NCBI GenBank assembly: GCA_022478985.1
Contig: JAKSZP010005653.1
Span: 22,037 to 86,036 of the forward strand
Source of the DNA: Massospora cicadina
Taxonomy: Eukaryota > Entomophthoromycota > Entomophthoromycetes > Entomophthorales > Entomophthoraceae
Direction: 5' to 3'
DNA: 64,000 nucleotides
In this document: piece after piece, positions 45,080 to 55,915 of the stretch
How positions within the stretch are numbered: the first letter of the stretch is position 1
Layout of the letters: every line of letters begins with the position of its first letter
Notes under the pieces: generated by a model
What the model was told of the DNA's origin: nothing
The model's database searches: none
The model's input: the letters and a program-made list of their open reading frames with translations, nothing else
Made by a program: the position numbers and the translations under genes

Positions 45080-45522
45080 GTGATGCTCACTACAGGGGGA
45101 CATGTACACCACAAGCATACAACTAAAATGGAGTGCGTTCAAATGAGTAACCCTCCTTCATTCCACATTAAATATGAAACCAGGATAGTTGCTCTTGAAC
45201 GGAAACTAGCCAGCGCACTGTCCCTTCTTAATACACTTGAACAGCGCGTTTGCCAAGCCTCTCATGAGGCTGTTTCAATTATCACCAAGCCTCCTTTCAA
45301 GGACAAATTTAACCCAGGTGAGGGTAGCATTGCCTCATTCCTCTTCTTGTATAAGGCTGTTATGAAAGAGACAACCAATCCCCAAAATATAAAGCATATC
45401 CTTCTCTGCCTAAGCTGCTCCACCCAAGAGGTGATGGTACCTTATATGGACACCCTTAACCTTGGGCATAGGTAAAGAAAGCGCTCACTGAAGAATTTGG
45501 ATTCACGCAGAGCTTGCGTAGG
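45080..45522 (+). pseudogene. Gag of element H, part 1
   Basis: A mostly open frame to 45475. A coiled-coil-like helix, RIVALERKLASALSLLNTLE, is followed by the capsid motif FKDKFNPGEGSIASFLFLYK, and then VMVPYMDTL. K has the same capsid motif as FKDKFEPGKGGIHSFLF. It is cut at 45522 by K's insertion and resumes at 62012. Confidence 0.7.
45081..45098 (+). promoter_or_regulatory. Primer-binding site, element H
   Basis: TGATGCTCACTACAGGGG, one base different from G's site. Confidence 0.65.
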
Positions 45523-46079
45523 TGTTGGGGATTCAACTACAATAACCAAAGTTACTCAAGATCGAGATTTAAAATCTTGGTCTAATGAGATTGTAAATTT
45601 ACATCAGAGATATCTGATTCTAGGATAAACTGACAATCAACCCTTTGGAGTTATCAATCTTCTATGAAGGATGATGCTAAGCTATCTGATGAGGCAAAAA
45701 ACATATATGAAAATTGGTCTCATCAAATAAGAATCTTATCAAATCTGGCCATCACTTGTATGGTATTAATCAGCAATATTGGTCATCTAATAGAGAAGAT
45801 CTTACCTCAGGTGCATCCTAGAGATCTTATTGCATAGCTACTAAATCTACCCCTATAAATATCCCTCATTTTTAACTAATAAAGTACCACAATTTTCATC
45901 TAATTAGCCTAATTTTGGTCTCTTTACATGCAGGATTCTAGATTTCCAATTGGAATCTACTATAGCAACAGAACTAATAACTTTATTGCAATTGTGTTGA
46001 TCTTTTCTAGAGCCATGGAACTAATAATTTTGTAGCCTTGTAGCACCTGCTTATCATATTATTTCACAAAATTCCAATA
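45523..46079 (+). repeat. 5' LTR of element K
   Basis: Starts TGTTGGGGATTCAACTA and ends ATTCCAATA. Both copies end in TA instead of CA, so the ends TGTTGG and CCAATA pair except at one base. A TATAAATAT box is near 45855 and AATAAAG follows. Confidence 0.9.
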
Positions 46080-46080
46080 C

Positions 46081-46094
46081 TGGTGCTTTCTGCC
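46081..46094 (+). promoter_or_regulatory. Primer-binding site, element K
   Basis: TGGTGCTTTCTGCC, one base after the LTR. It shares only TGGTGCT with the sites of A, G and H, which suggests a different primer tRNA. Confidence 0.55.
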
Positions 46095-46139
46095 AGGCTT
46101 GCTTCTGAGGCTACCTGGCGAAAACATACTTTCACAACG

Positions 46140-48240
46140 ATGAATATGTCTAGCAATGAAAGCCCCTCTTCTGAAATCAATGAGTATCACCCAATGGGTA
46201 CACTCCAACAGGCAAGAGATGCCTTCCGCTAATACAAATAATCTGAAATTTCAAGCTTCTATGGACTTGGCCATCAAGGGCCCTGATCAAAATAAAGATC
46301 AGATTCAAGCTGCTAATGTAGAAGAAACAGTCAAAGGCTTGATAAGGGGGCTATCCAGCCTGGTGCTCATTTTAATTGAGACTGAGAATCTAAATTTGTT
46401 GACAATATTATGAACTTATACAACTGATTGGTGTTACAGCCTACTGAAGATGGTTTGGCTATAATGAGCAGTACCTCCAGCATTATATACATCCGCTATT
46501 CACCATGTACTCCAGATTTTGGGGTTTCATCATCTCGAGATCCAGCGTCAGTAGACTCTGGCGCAACTATTTAACTCTCAGTTATCCTCGTTTTATGAGA
46601 TGGCTTCTAACTTTGGACGGGATAACTGGGAAGCTATTATCAATATTAGAAGAGAAATCAACATTATACATAACCAGTTTTTGAGAATTGATAATGGATT
46701 TGTGGGATACATTGGCCAAGAAGTATCTCAGCAAGTTAGCAATGTCACTAGCTCTATTCACCACCGCATCACCTCCCTTAAGGATGAGGTTATGAGACAA
46801 CTGGAACAATTGTAGGTCAAACACGTGGAGTACTTTGGTGAGATTGACGGGATAGTCCAACATCTTATCCAAATGGTGGGTACTTTCAGAGAAGGTGGAC
46901 TCATCCCTGATGGTCCTCTTGGACCGCTGGAACCACCTAGTTCCCCTTTGGTAACCTTGGGACCTCCTGGTGAACGTGGACCTCCTGGTCTAGTGAGACA
47001 ACAAGGCCCACCAGGACCAGCAGGTCAAGATGGGTTGCAAGGACCCCTGGGACCTCCTGGTCCCCCCAGTTCTTTGCTTCCAATGCCCTATTCTGAATCT
47101 TCAATTCTACTAGTATCAAGAGTACAGGCGTTAGAAACCCAAATACAAGCCATAGCTCAAGGGTGTTTCTTATCATTGAAAGGCCTCCTGACTGACCCAG
47201 GTTACCCTTTAACCAACTTATTAGATGGCGTGGATAATGCTCATTGTCTATGAAAAAATAACCAAACTACGCAAGAAACTTAGTTTGCAAGGCTAAACTC
47301 TTCCATTGAACAGTTATCTGCTAGATGCGGACTACTTGAGAACAAGCAGGCAGAGATGATCACTGAAATTTCAAACTTGAATCAACAACCTGCGAATGAT
47401 CATCTTGCTCAATGGGTCATAATTTACAGGAGGACTTCAATCATCTAAGGCAACAAGTTGGCTGAATTCTGACTCAAGCTCATATAACAGAATCAGAACC
47501 AGCTGAAGCTTATCCGGTCATGGTATTGGGTGTACATGTTTTGAGCAATGAATCCTCTACCTTTAAGGATAAGTTTGAGCCGGGTAAAGGTGGTATCCAT
47601 TCGTTTCTCTTTGTCTTTGAACATGCAATGGATGGGGCAACCGATCAACAGAAAGTCCATCATATTACCTCATGCCTAAGCTGGTTTGCACAAGATTCAT
47701 GGTTCCTCACCTGAAGGTTGCAATACATGGGCTCAAGTGAAGACCGGCCTCATTAAAGAATTTGGGAGTGATCAAATAATTTTCAATCAAAAAGCAGCCT
47801 TTATGAGTATTTAAATCAAATGAGGAGAGTCTATCCAAGATTTTAGCTAAAAGATTCTACCATGAGGTCCAGACTCTTGCCACTTGTGACCAGATTACCA
47901 TAGATGATGCCATATCAGCTGTATTGAGTGCGTTCACTTCTTGCACTAAGTTACTATTACATTTGAATCACTTTAAATAGATTTCAGATCCATTATAAAC
48001 ATTGAAGAAGCGCTCATGGAGAATCTTAATGGTGTGGTATACTGACCTCTGCTAATAACCCTTGTTCTTATATCCATGCGATGTCACCTAAACCCAAACC
48101 TAAACTGAAAAAGGAACCGCGCACTTATTATGGTATCGTGGGTCATGTGGTGTCTCAATGTTGGAAAAAGCAAGCGAATGAGTTAAAAAGAGAGAGGTCA
48201 GCATAGGGAATGAGGCTCCCTGTGCTGACCTAACTTCTGT
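46140..48240 (+). pseudogene. Decayed Gag of element K with collagen-like tract
   Basis: An N-terminal region of unknown fold is followed by a coiled-coil-like helix (46600-46812, with VSNVTSSIHHRITSLKDEVM). Then a collagen-like tract (about 46905-47075), a second helix ([15 protein letters not shown] and on to 47400), and a capsid segment with FKDKFEPGKGGIHSFLFVFE and HHITSCLSWFAQ (47560-47700). A worn zinc knuckle near 48130 reads Y-Y-G-I-V-G-H-V-V-S-Q-C-W-K-K, with its first Cys residues replaced. Stops at several points. Confidence 0.7.
46905..47075 (+). other. Collagen-like Gly-X-Y tract in K Gag
   Basis: About 55 residues with repeated GPP and GPL triplets (for example [11 protein letters not shown] and [20 protein letters not shown]) between two helical stretches in one open frame. 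Proline is frequent at X and Y, as in triple-helix-forming sequences. F has a similar tract at 11174-11272. Confidence 0.8.
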
Positions 48241-48419
48241 GCCTCCATCAAAATCTTTTAACTCTTCTACAGATTGTTGTGTGATATCCTCTCCTGGTGA
48301 GCTTGATGTCCCTGATAAATTAGCCAACAAAGATACCATTTCTACTTTCGCTTCTGTTTATTCTTCTTCTAATTCAATTCAATCAATTAATCCCTTGGTA
48401 TTTTCAATCCCAAACTTTG

Positions 48420-48790
48420 GCACTGTTGTGACCTGGGTGGATGTTAAAGTGCAAAAGGTGAAAATTTGGGCTATTATTGATACGAGATTGCCCATCAATG
48501 TAATCTCTTTCAGGCTTGTGAAAAAAATCAAATTGGCGTCGTATTTAAACAATTTACAAGACTACAGAAAAGCTGGTCTTCCCTACACTAAATCTATAGG
48601 AGCTTACTACTCTCTTCCAATGCGCTTTATAAAGTTGGTTGTTTCAGACCCTGCAATAGTGTTGGACAACAACTGCTATGACTTACTCTTGGGAACCAAA
48701 TTTCTCATTGATTTTGATGCAATAATCAGCCTTAAGGACAATTACCTTTCTTTAAATAGGGTACAGAGTACCTTTAATTTACAAGATGTT
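48420..48790 (+). pseudogene. Protease, element K
   Basis: An open frame with VDVKVQKVKIWAIIDTRLPI, then SLPMRFIKLVV, and YDLLLGTKFLIDFDAIISLK, the second-half LLGT-x-FL block. The catalytic Gly is Arg: D-T-R at 48479-48487. H has the same D-T-R. The protein is otherwise intact over about 120 residues. Confidence 0.75.
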
Positions 48791-48859
48791 CAATAGCAAA
48801 GGCAAACTCAAACGACGTGTTTGCAAATTGGAATACCCCACTTCTATCTCTGATCTTAA

Positions 48860-49140
48860 ATACCAAATCTTGGGACCAAGGACTATACTTCCACCTCCGT
48901 CAGCTTGTGCATCTGAGTTATGCCTTTATATTTTAACTCTCCAATTACCATTCCCCCAAAAGCTCAAGTCATCATTGATATGGGAGTACAAGTATTTGTA
49001 CCCACTGATCATGTATTAGATAACTTCAGTAATTAAAATCCCTCTCATTTGGATTATTTGCCCTGCCCTGGTATTCTTGGTCCTGCCTATGATGGGACTG
49101 TTTTAGTTCTACTAGCTAATCTCACTTCTTGACCTATGTG
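48860..49140 (+). pseudogene. dUTPase-fold domain, element K
   Basis: P-P-K-A-Q-V-I-I-D-M-G-V-Q-V-F-V-P-T-D resembles the first dUTPase strands. CPGILGPAYDGTVLVLLANL has the motif 3 layout (GVIDxDYxGEVxVLL), with the Asp replaced by Gly and the Tyr kept. One stop lies between them. Confidence 0.5.
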
Positions 49141-49293
49141 ATTGAATCTAAATAACCCCATCGCCTATGTGCAGCCTACTCCTGTGAGTGAAATCTTATC
49201 CATGTCAGGATATGGAGATTTATGTGAATTTGTGCTAGAATATACCCTATCATTGCTAGAATTGATGTCAAATTTGGGGATTCACTCACTCCA
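49141..49293 (+). pseudogene. Element K linker before RT, cut by G
   Basis: The frame running to FGDSLT then P ends at the CTCCA target site (49289-49293). It resumes after G at 58825 with P-EQQHEAEAHIEEYADIL. The matching order in F (KVVGTNSL then EQQHPI) shows the two parts belong together. Confidence 0.7.
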
Positions 49294-50443
49294 TGTTGGT
49301 ATTTTTGCCCATATTCCCACACTGCTAGATTACCTGGTATCACTATGGGAAAAATTCCCTAAAGCGAAGTGAATTGGAAGTTGGTAGACCCAAATTTTGG
49401 AGGAACTAGGTTTGGGGACTTTAGGATATTTATCTGGTCATATCCGTCAGGGATTGATCAGGATGAATACTTAATATCTCATCGGGTGTAGTGGCTGACG
49501 AAATAGGGGCATCTGATAGTGATTAACTATTAGGTGTACCAAATGAGATCGTTCAGGTTTCATCACCAACTGATTGGGAATGTTTAATGAGTTGCGAGGC
49601 GAGTGATGCCATCTGCAACTAGTGAACTGATTGGTTGGCAAAGTGACCTGCCATAAAGGTAAAAAGTCCCATTACCTAAGCAGGTCGCTAGCCAAATGTG
49701 GTAGATTCACTTTGATTGAGAGGAAAGCGTCAGGAATACATTTCCAACTCTTTCTGTTTAAGGTCTCAAGGTTGTCCAACGTCAGAATCCTAGCCAGGAT
49801 GGGGAAGACCAACGCTGCTGAGACGAGGAAGGGTGATTCAATGGCAACAGCTGCCATTTCATTGAAGAGGTGTCAACCGAGGGTTAGATGGCCAAATCCC
49901 CTATAAATTCCCTTGGATTCACTCTAATAAAATATAGTTAAAAACACATATACACTTATACATTACTACTATAGAACATTACTAGTTTTATTGTAGATTT
50001 GGTAGTAGTTAGACTATCAGCATCTAGCATGAAGATTCCATCTCAAGGATATTATTGCAGAAGGCAATAATTGGTAGACTCTCAGAGAAGAGTAGAGATC
50101 TGAGCGGGGATCTAGAGATGAAGGGAACCATGTCTAAGGAATTGTTTCCAACTGTGTGTTGGGCTGAAGGAGACTGCCATCAGAGGATCTTAACAAAGAT
50201 TGAGTGGATAGGATTACAGGGAATGAGTTCTATGAGTACGATATCCAGTATTAATTAGAAATACTGGCTGAAGCGTTGGGCCTGAAAATAATATTAACTC
50301 AACTATGGATAATAGTTATCATACTATTATTGAATTATATATATATTCTTACAAAACGAGGTGCACAAGGAAATTGAACCTGTGCAGTAGAAAGCTACTA
50401 GGGTTGACCTCCAGTAATCAACCCAATGGAGTAAATTTTTACA
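49294..50443 (+). repeat. 5' LTR of element G
   Basis: Starts TGTTGGTATTTTTGCCC and ends AATTTTTACA. It closely matches 57677-58824. Most differences I read are C/T or G/A at CpG sites. AATAAAATATAG is near 49926. Confidence 0.9.
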
Positions 50444-50446
50444 AGT

Positions 50447-50464
50447 TGGTGCTCACTACAGGGG
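50447..50464 (+). promoter_or_regulatory. Primer-binding site, element G
   Basis: TGGTGCTCACTACAGGGG, three bases after the LTR. It is the clearest version of the 18-base site shared with F and H. It implies a primer tRNA whose acceptor begins GCTCACT. Confidence 0.7.
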
Positions 50465-51960
50465 TAGTTGAGTAGAAAAATTTATCCAGAATGTCATACA
50501 AAGATGAGATGTGCAAGTTGTGGACTGTGATCGCCACAGTGAAACAGAACGCCTTAAACTCTGTGGACCACCGGGAGTTTGCAGCCTTAGAAGAACGAGT
50601 CGCCAAGGTGGAGGAAGGAGTTGAAAACATAGCCAACTTTGGGAACAAGTTACTTGGCAAAATAAACTTTTTAAAGAGGAAAGAAGGAGACCTCATCCAA
50701 GAGGTCCTATTCCTGAAAACAGAACATGAAGCAAATCGCGTTCATTTAAGAAAATTTGGTGTGGACATTGGGAAGTCAATAAAAGAAATAGAGAAATTGA
50801 AAGCACACAGAAGTGCAAGTGAGTCTGACATGGCCAGTGATGCCAAAGAAGGAAGTTCTCAAGATACTTGATATAAATGAATACCCTGAGAAATATGCCA
50901 CCTGCATTCAATGCTATTTTGGAGATGACACCTGAAGTCACTCCGCAAGTGAGCTGAGTAGCCAAACTGAGAGAATCGGCCCAAAATGACTCAGAGGAAT
51001 TCAGAGCAACCCCTAATTTGCCCACATTCCATCGGGATAACGCCCCAGCATTTTTCTGACTATTTGACATGACCATGAACGGATATGGGGATCATCAGAA
51101 GGCGTTGACAGTCATGAACTGCTTGAACACAGATTGACAGAATCTGGTGTTACCCCACCTGGAGGGGGACAGCTGGTCTTATGCTGAGGCTAAAGCGGCA
51201 ATAATGAAGGAATTTGGCAGTCCAACCCACTGTCGAAATGCAAGCAAGAATTTATGGGAATTCAATTCTGTAAAGATGAGTCTCTTGCAAGCTTCACAGA
51301 TCGATTCTACCAGGAATCACAGATCCTGGCCAGTTTGAAGGTTTTAGACGACTTTGATGCAAGAATCGCCTTGCAAGTGGCCCTTCAAACCTATTGCAAT
51401 TTGCATCAAATGATGTCCACTGTATTTGCAACTGAGATAACTACTTCACAAATGGTAGACAATTTGAAGATTTTGGAAGCAACGTTTGATGCTCCAAATA
51501 GAAGCTATAAGTCAAATCCAGTCCAAAGTTTGAATCCCACAAAGGGAGGCGAAGGAGCAAAGGAGACTTTTAACTGAACTGTGCTGGGGAATAAGCCCAA
51601 GGATTTCAAATGGTTAAACAAGAAAGAAAAGGTCTGCTTCCAGTGTGGCAGGAAGGGGCATTTCACCGCACACTGAAAAAAGCCAAAGGATCAAGTTATT
51701 GTGGCCCAAGAGACAGCAGTAGCCAAGGATTTGTGAAAAGGTCCTGCTGTCTAGACAAGGAACAGTCTAGAGCGTTGTAGAAACCTGTTCCTCCCATTAT
51801 GAATGAAGAAATAGATATTAGTGATCTGTTCGTGGATGATGAGCAGGATCAAATATATCAAGTGGTCAACATGAACATAAATGCCGTGACCAGAGCCGGG
51901 GTGAAGAAGATTGACCCTGAGATAGTTCAGAAGGTTGCCCAGCCATATGCCCAACAACTG
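50465..51960 (+). pseudogene. Gag of element G
   Basis: A helical N-terminus (50491-50871), with EERVAKVEEGVENIANFGNK and a basic helix, is followed by a capsid region with MNCLNTD, LPHLEGDSWSYAEAKAAIMK, EFGSP and ESLASFTDRFYQESQILASL (51000-51400). A zinc knuckle at 51633-51674 reads C-F-Q-C-G-R-K-G-H-F-T-A-H, but the last Cys codon is TGA. There is no collagen tract. A few frameshifts. Confidence 0.75.
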
Positions 51961-52139
51961 GCAGATAAGATTTAGACCGCTGAGAATCCTGATGAGTTAA
52001 TCAATGTTCGCTTAGATGAGGCCAACCTGTTGATTCCCCTTGGCGCAATTAAGAAATCATTTCCTGAATTATTGGCGCAGATTATTAATACCCTAGATTT
52101 GGCTAATAACGCTGCGTCTCACTCAGTAAATACCCTATT

Positions 52140-52520
52140 ACAATACTCCAAGTGTACATATATAGATATTCAGGTGAATCAAGTAAGGGTACAGGTGATA
52201 GTCAATAGCGGAGCGCCCATCAACATTGTGTCAACCAAGCTGGTGTAGAAGATGAAGATCTCTCAGGACTTGGAACACAAGAAGGAATATGGAACAGCTG
52301 GGCTGAACACCACCATTTCCTGTGGAGCATATAGTGCGCTGCCACTACAATTTGGGTCATTGGTGATATCCGCGCCAGAGATAGTTTTGGCGAACTAAAA
52401 CTATGATATCCTGATCAGAATGGAGTTTCTGTGGAAATACGGAGTTAAATGTAACTTTGAGTATAATACATTGACCATCCTGGGTCAGACGTTACCATTA
52501 GTATATTAAAAGAATGGTGA
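52140..52520 (+). pseudogene. Protease, element G
   Basis: IDIQVNQVRVQVIVNSGAPI has the catalytic Asp changed to Asn (AAT at 52204-52206), the same change as in A. After an in-frame TAG it continues with KMKISQDLEHKKEYGTAG and the second-half block ILIRMEFLWKYGV. The pattern matches A and B closely. Confidence 0.75.
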
Positions 52521-52639
52521 AGTTCCATTGAACTGGAAAAATAACATCATCAACTTAGTATACAATGATGGCATTGTACCAATTCAGTACCAATTAGTTG
52601 GTAGGAAGCGATGAGAGATGCCAGATGAAATTCTAGAAA

Positions 52640-52910
52640 ACTGGGGAATTAATTTTGTGGATCAAGAGGGAGAAAACCATACTGGCCGGATTACAGATGA
52701 TAGTCAACACAGGGTTGACTCTAGAAATTCTGGAGTTGTTATATGGAGAAGTTGGAAGCCCCTGGAAGGAGTCCAGAGTGGAGCTTTGGGTGGCTCCTGA
52801 GATAATTATGCTGGTCCATAGAGAAATATGAGTTCTCTTGGAAAATTTAAGCGAAAAAGCAATGAAGATTAGAGAAATCAAATAATTGCGTTTATTCATT
52901 TAATCCTGAT
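52640..52910 (+). pseudogene. dUTPase-fold domain, element G
   Basis: One frame reads ILAGLQMIVNTGLTLEILEL, then YGEVGSPWKESRVELW, VAPEIIMLVHREI, an in-frame TGA, and LLENLSEKAMKIREIK then IAFIHL. This follows the dUTPase strand order seen in A: TGL, YGEV, V-A-P-x-I-I at motif 3, ENLSEKAMKI and I-A-F-x-H-L at motif 4. The motif 3 Asp is not present. Confidence 0.5.
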
Positions 52911-53129
52911 GGCAGAATCGAGACGATTCCATGATTTTGGGTCTCTTGAGGAAATGGGATTACTGGCCAGAGCAGCCAAAAGCATCAACTTATTATTTGA
53001 TTGAGAGCAGCTTGCAGATCGACCAGAAGGGCAGAAGGAGGAGGTGCTCAAATTATTTGAGAGATATTGGGAAGTATTTGCTCAAGATAATCACGATTTG
53101 GGATGTGCGCAAGGCGTAATTCACAAAGT

Positions 53130-53940
53130 TGACATGGAGAAAACTTACTAATAAGAATGAGAATGATCCAAAGATCAAAAGCTGCCAAAGTGGTAATGGA
53201 AAATGAGATCAGCAGACTAGTAAAGCATGAGCTTCTAGTTCCATCTTCAAGTCCCTGGGCAAGCCCAATTTTGATTGTAAAGAAGAAAGATGGATTAAAC
53301 TGGGTAGTGATTGATTATTGGAGGTTTAAAATAAAATTATTAAGAAGGATTCATATCCCCTACCGAGGATTGATGATGTGCTGGACTGATTAGGAGAAGC
53401 TAGTATTTCTTTGCAATGGACCTAATCTCAGGATACTGGAAGATTGACTTGCCAGCAGAAGACCAGAAAAATGTGTGATTATTACCGCATAGGGGTTATA
53501 CCAGCCAACTAGGATGCCCAGGGTCTTTTGTAATGTGCCCGTGATGTTCTAGAGGGCCATGGACGCGATATTAAGCGACCTGAAGTTATTGTGCATCCTG
53601 GTATATCTGGATTATATCAACGTGTTCAGTACGACGTTTACTGATCACCTTCAGCACTTGGAGGAAGTGTTTAAGAGACTGTCTGCGGCTAACCAGAAGA
53701 TCAAGCCATGGAAGTGCCACTTTTTCAAGAAGGAGCTTGAATACCTAGTATTTGTGATCAATGCAAATGGATTGCAGCCGCAACCCCAGAAGATAGCAGC
53801 TATTGAACAGATGGCTGTGCCAAAGAGTGTCCAGGCCATCCAAGTATTCCTTAGGATGGTCAGATACTATAGAAGATTTATTTGGGACTTTGCCCAAATA
53901 GACGAGCCTTTATTTCATTTATAAAAAGATCCAAAAAAGA
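53130..53940 (+). pseudogene. Reverse transcriptase, element G
   Basis: LVPSSSPWASPILIVKKKDG (finger region), AMDLISGYWKIDL (catalytic Asp), then YLDYINVFSTTF at 53604, where the second Asp of YxDD is Tyr, KPWKCHFFKKELEYL and VRYYRRFIWDFAQI (thumb and connection). Long open stretches, few stops. Confidence 0.85.
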
Positions 53941-54420
53941 ATTTATATGGAATGAAGAGGCCCAGGACTCTTTTGATGAATTACGCCATTACTGATAAAT
54001 TTGCAAATTCTGAAATATACGAATCTTGACTGGGAGTTTATCATTCAAACTGATGCTTCATTGATGGTGATCGGTGCCATACTGAGCCAAGTAGATGAAT
54101 TTGGGGATGAACATCCAGTGGCTTATGTGAGCCAGACACTCTCTGCTGCAGAGAGGAATTACACCATAACTGAGCATGAATGCCTTGCAGTCATTTATGC
54201 CTGTAAACATTTTTGGTTGTATATCCATGGAATGCACTTTAAGGTGGTGACAGACCACTCCTCATTGCGTTGGCTGCACAATCTGTGAGAACTTGAAGGA
54301 TGACTGGCTCGATGGGCACTCAAGCTTCAGGATTATGATTACAAGATAGTCCACTGAGTGGGGGCTTCTCACCAGAATGCGGATGGCATATTGCGGTTAC
54401 CAATGATCCAGTTGTATATC
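53941..54420 (+). CDS. RNase H, element G
   Basis: The frame from 54001 keeps all catalytic residues: IQTDASLMVIGAILSQ (Asp), TITEHECLAVIYACKHFW (Glu) and FKVVTDHSSLRWLHNL (Asp). A TGA after LHNL separates it from the end of the domain (LKLQDYDYKIVH). It is one domain of pol, not an independent gene. Confidence 0.8.
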
Positions 54421-55620
54421 CGCAGGTGGATGAGTTATTCCAGAGAATGGTTGAAGGAAGAATTGAGGACGAGCCTCAAGAAATCCAAGGTGCACTTCAA
54501 AAAGCGATAGAAAACACCAAGATAATGAATGGACAAGTATTTAAGATGATAAATGGGAAATGGCTATTATTCCAAAAACCGTCGGAGAGAGCAGCAATCA
54601 TTAAAGCCACTCATAAGGTTGTCAGGCATGGAGGCCTGAGAAAAATAGCCAACCATATTTGCCAGTATTATTACTGGGAATTGATTAACTACGATGTTGT
54701 GGATCATCTGGCTTGTTGCATGGAATGCCAATTGCATAAACCACACAAGAATACAACTGGATACTGACTGGTCTGACCTGGATTTTCATGGTACACAGTG
54801 TTCATTGACGTGATGGGACTGTTAGCGATGAGTACAGGAGGAGTGAAATACATCATAGTAGCCATCGATCATCTGATGAGATGAATCAGAACAAAAGCAT
54901 CAACCTGAGTTGATGCTACCAGTACTGAGAGATTTATCCTGGATCAAGTAGTATACCAGCATGGGTGTCCACAAGTTATACTGAGTGATAATGGGACCAA
55001 CTTCATATCCCATGCGATCCTAAGGTTAAACAAAATAATGGGGATCCAGGGAGTTGTGTCAGTACCATACCAGCTGGAGATGAACAGACTGGTAGAACGG
55101 GTCAATGAGATGCTGGCCATGACGCTTAGGAAGCTAGTCGCAAGAAAAACTTCTGCGTGGGGAACATACCTGATTTTGGTGATGTTCGCTTACAACATCA
55201 GTCATCATACGGTGATGGGAAAGATGCCATTTGAATTACTTTATGGGAGGAAGGCTGCATTACCGCTGATATTATATTTGGTAGTAGAATCTATGTCAGG
55301 GATGAGTACCAAACAATACCTGAACTGAATGATGAGTATCCTGATCGATATGCAATCACAATCATTTGATACTACCTTAAAGAAAAGGATATGAGCGAAA
55401 TTGATGGATGATAAGAACTGACTGCCATTAGAAGAATATCAAATAGGAGAAAGAGTCGCCTATTGCGATATGCATTGTTTTGGATGAAGAAATAAGTTGG
55501 ATGCATTATGGTTGGGTCCATTCGAAGCAACCACTAAGCTGGTGAGTGATGCTTATTCCATCAAGAATCTCTTGGACGGAAGAGTAGTAAATGAGTCCAC
55601 GCTAAGTATTTAAAGTGGTG
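54421..55620 (+). pseudogene. Integrase, element G
   Basis: Zinc-binding domain intact: ATHKVVRHGG then CCMEC (54606-54729). The core has AIDHLMR (first Asp), LSDNGTNF (second Asp) and RLVERVNEML (Glu), so the triad is complete. GKMPFELLYGRKAALPL closes the core (to 55328). The C-terminal part with LDALWLGPFEA (55498-55530) follows. Five or more stops, mostly TGA where Arg or Trp is expected. No chromodomain. Confidence 0.85.
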
Positions 55621-55912
55621 GATCAAAAAAAAAAAAAGAGTTCCTGAAGGACTGATGAACCATTAAGTTGGTCATGTCCTAATGATTAATTCAAGTCCAA
55701 AAAAGAGACCTCTGAACAATCTATATGGTTAATTATGAAAAAAAGACCGCTGAACCATAGAAAACTGGTAGGTTTAAGTGCCCAGGATCCAGTTTAGGGG
55801 AAAAGATAGACCTCTGAACTGAAACAAGGTCAAGTCCTATAAAAAAAGGGAAACAAAAATAAAAAAATTGATAAAAGATATTAGAAAAAAAGAGAGAGCC
55901 TATATTTATAAA
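55620..55912 (+). repeat. A-rich imperfect repeats after integrase, element G
   Basis: Three units of A4-7, GA-x-ACC-x-CTGAAC (starts near 55696, 55737 and 55801), plus a related A13GAG TTCCTGAAG at 55628. They are purine-rich on the plus strand and sit between integrase and the antisense ORF. Confidence 0.5.
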
Positions 55913-55915
55913 TGT

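Noticed and set aside
46905..47075. A host collagen-like gene
   Set aside because: It lies between K's LTR and capsid, flanked by Gag helices, and F has the same arrangement.
50055..50258. A 67-codon frame present in both LTRs of G (also 58435-58665)
   Set aside because: It starts at TTG, not ATG, and appears twice only because the LTR is duplicated. No coding evidence beyond that.
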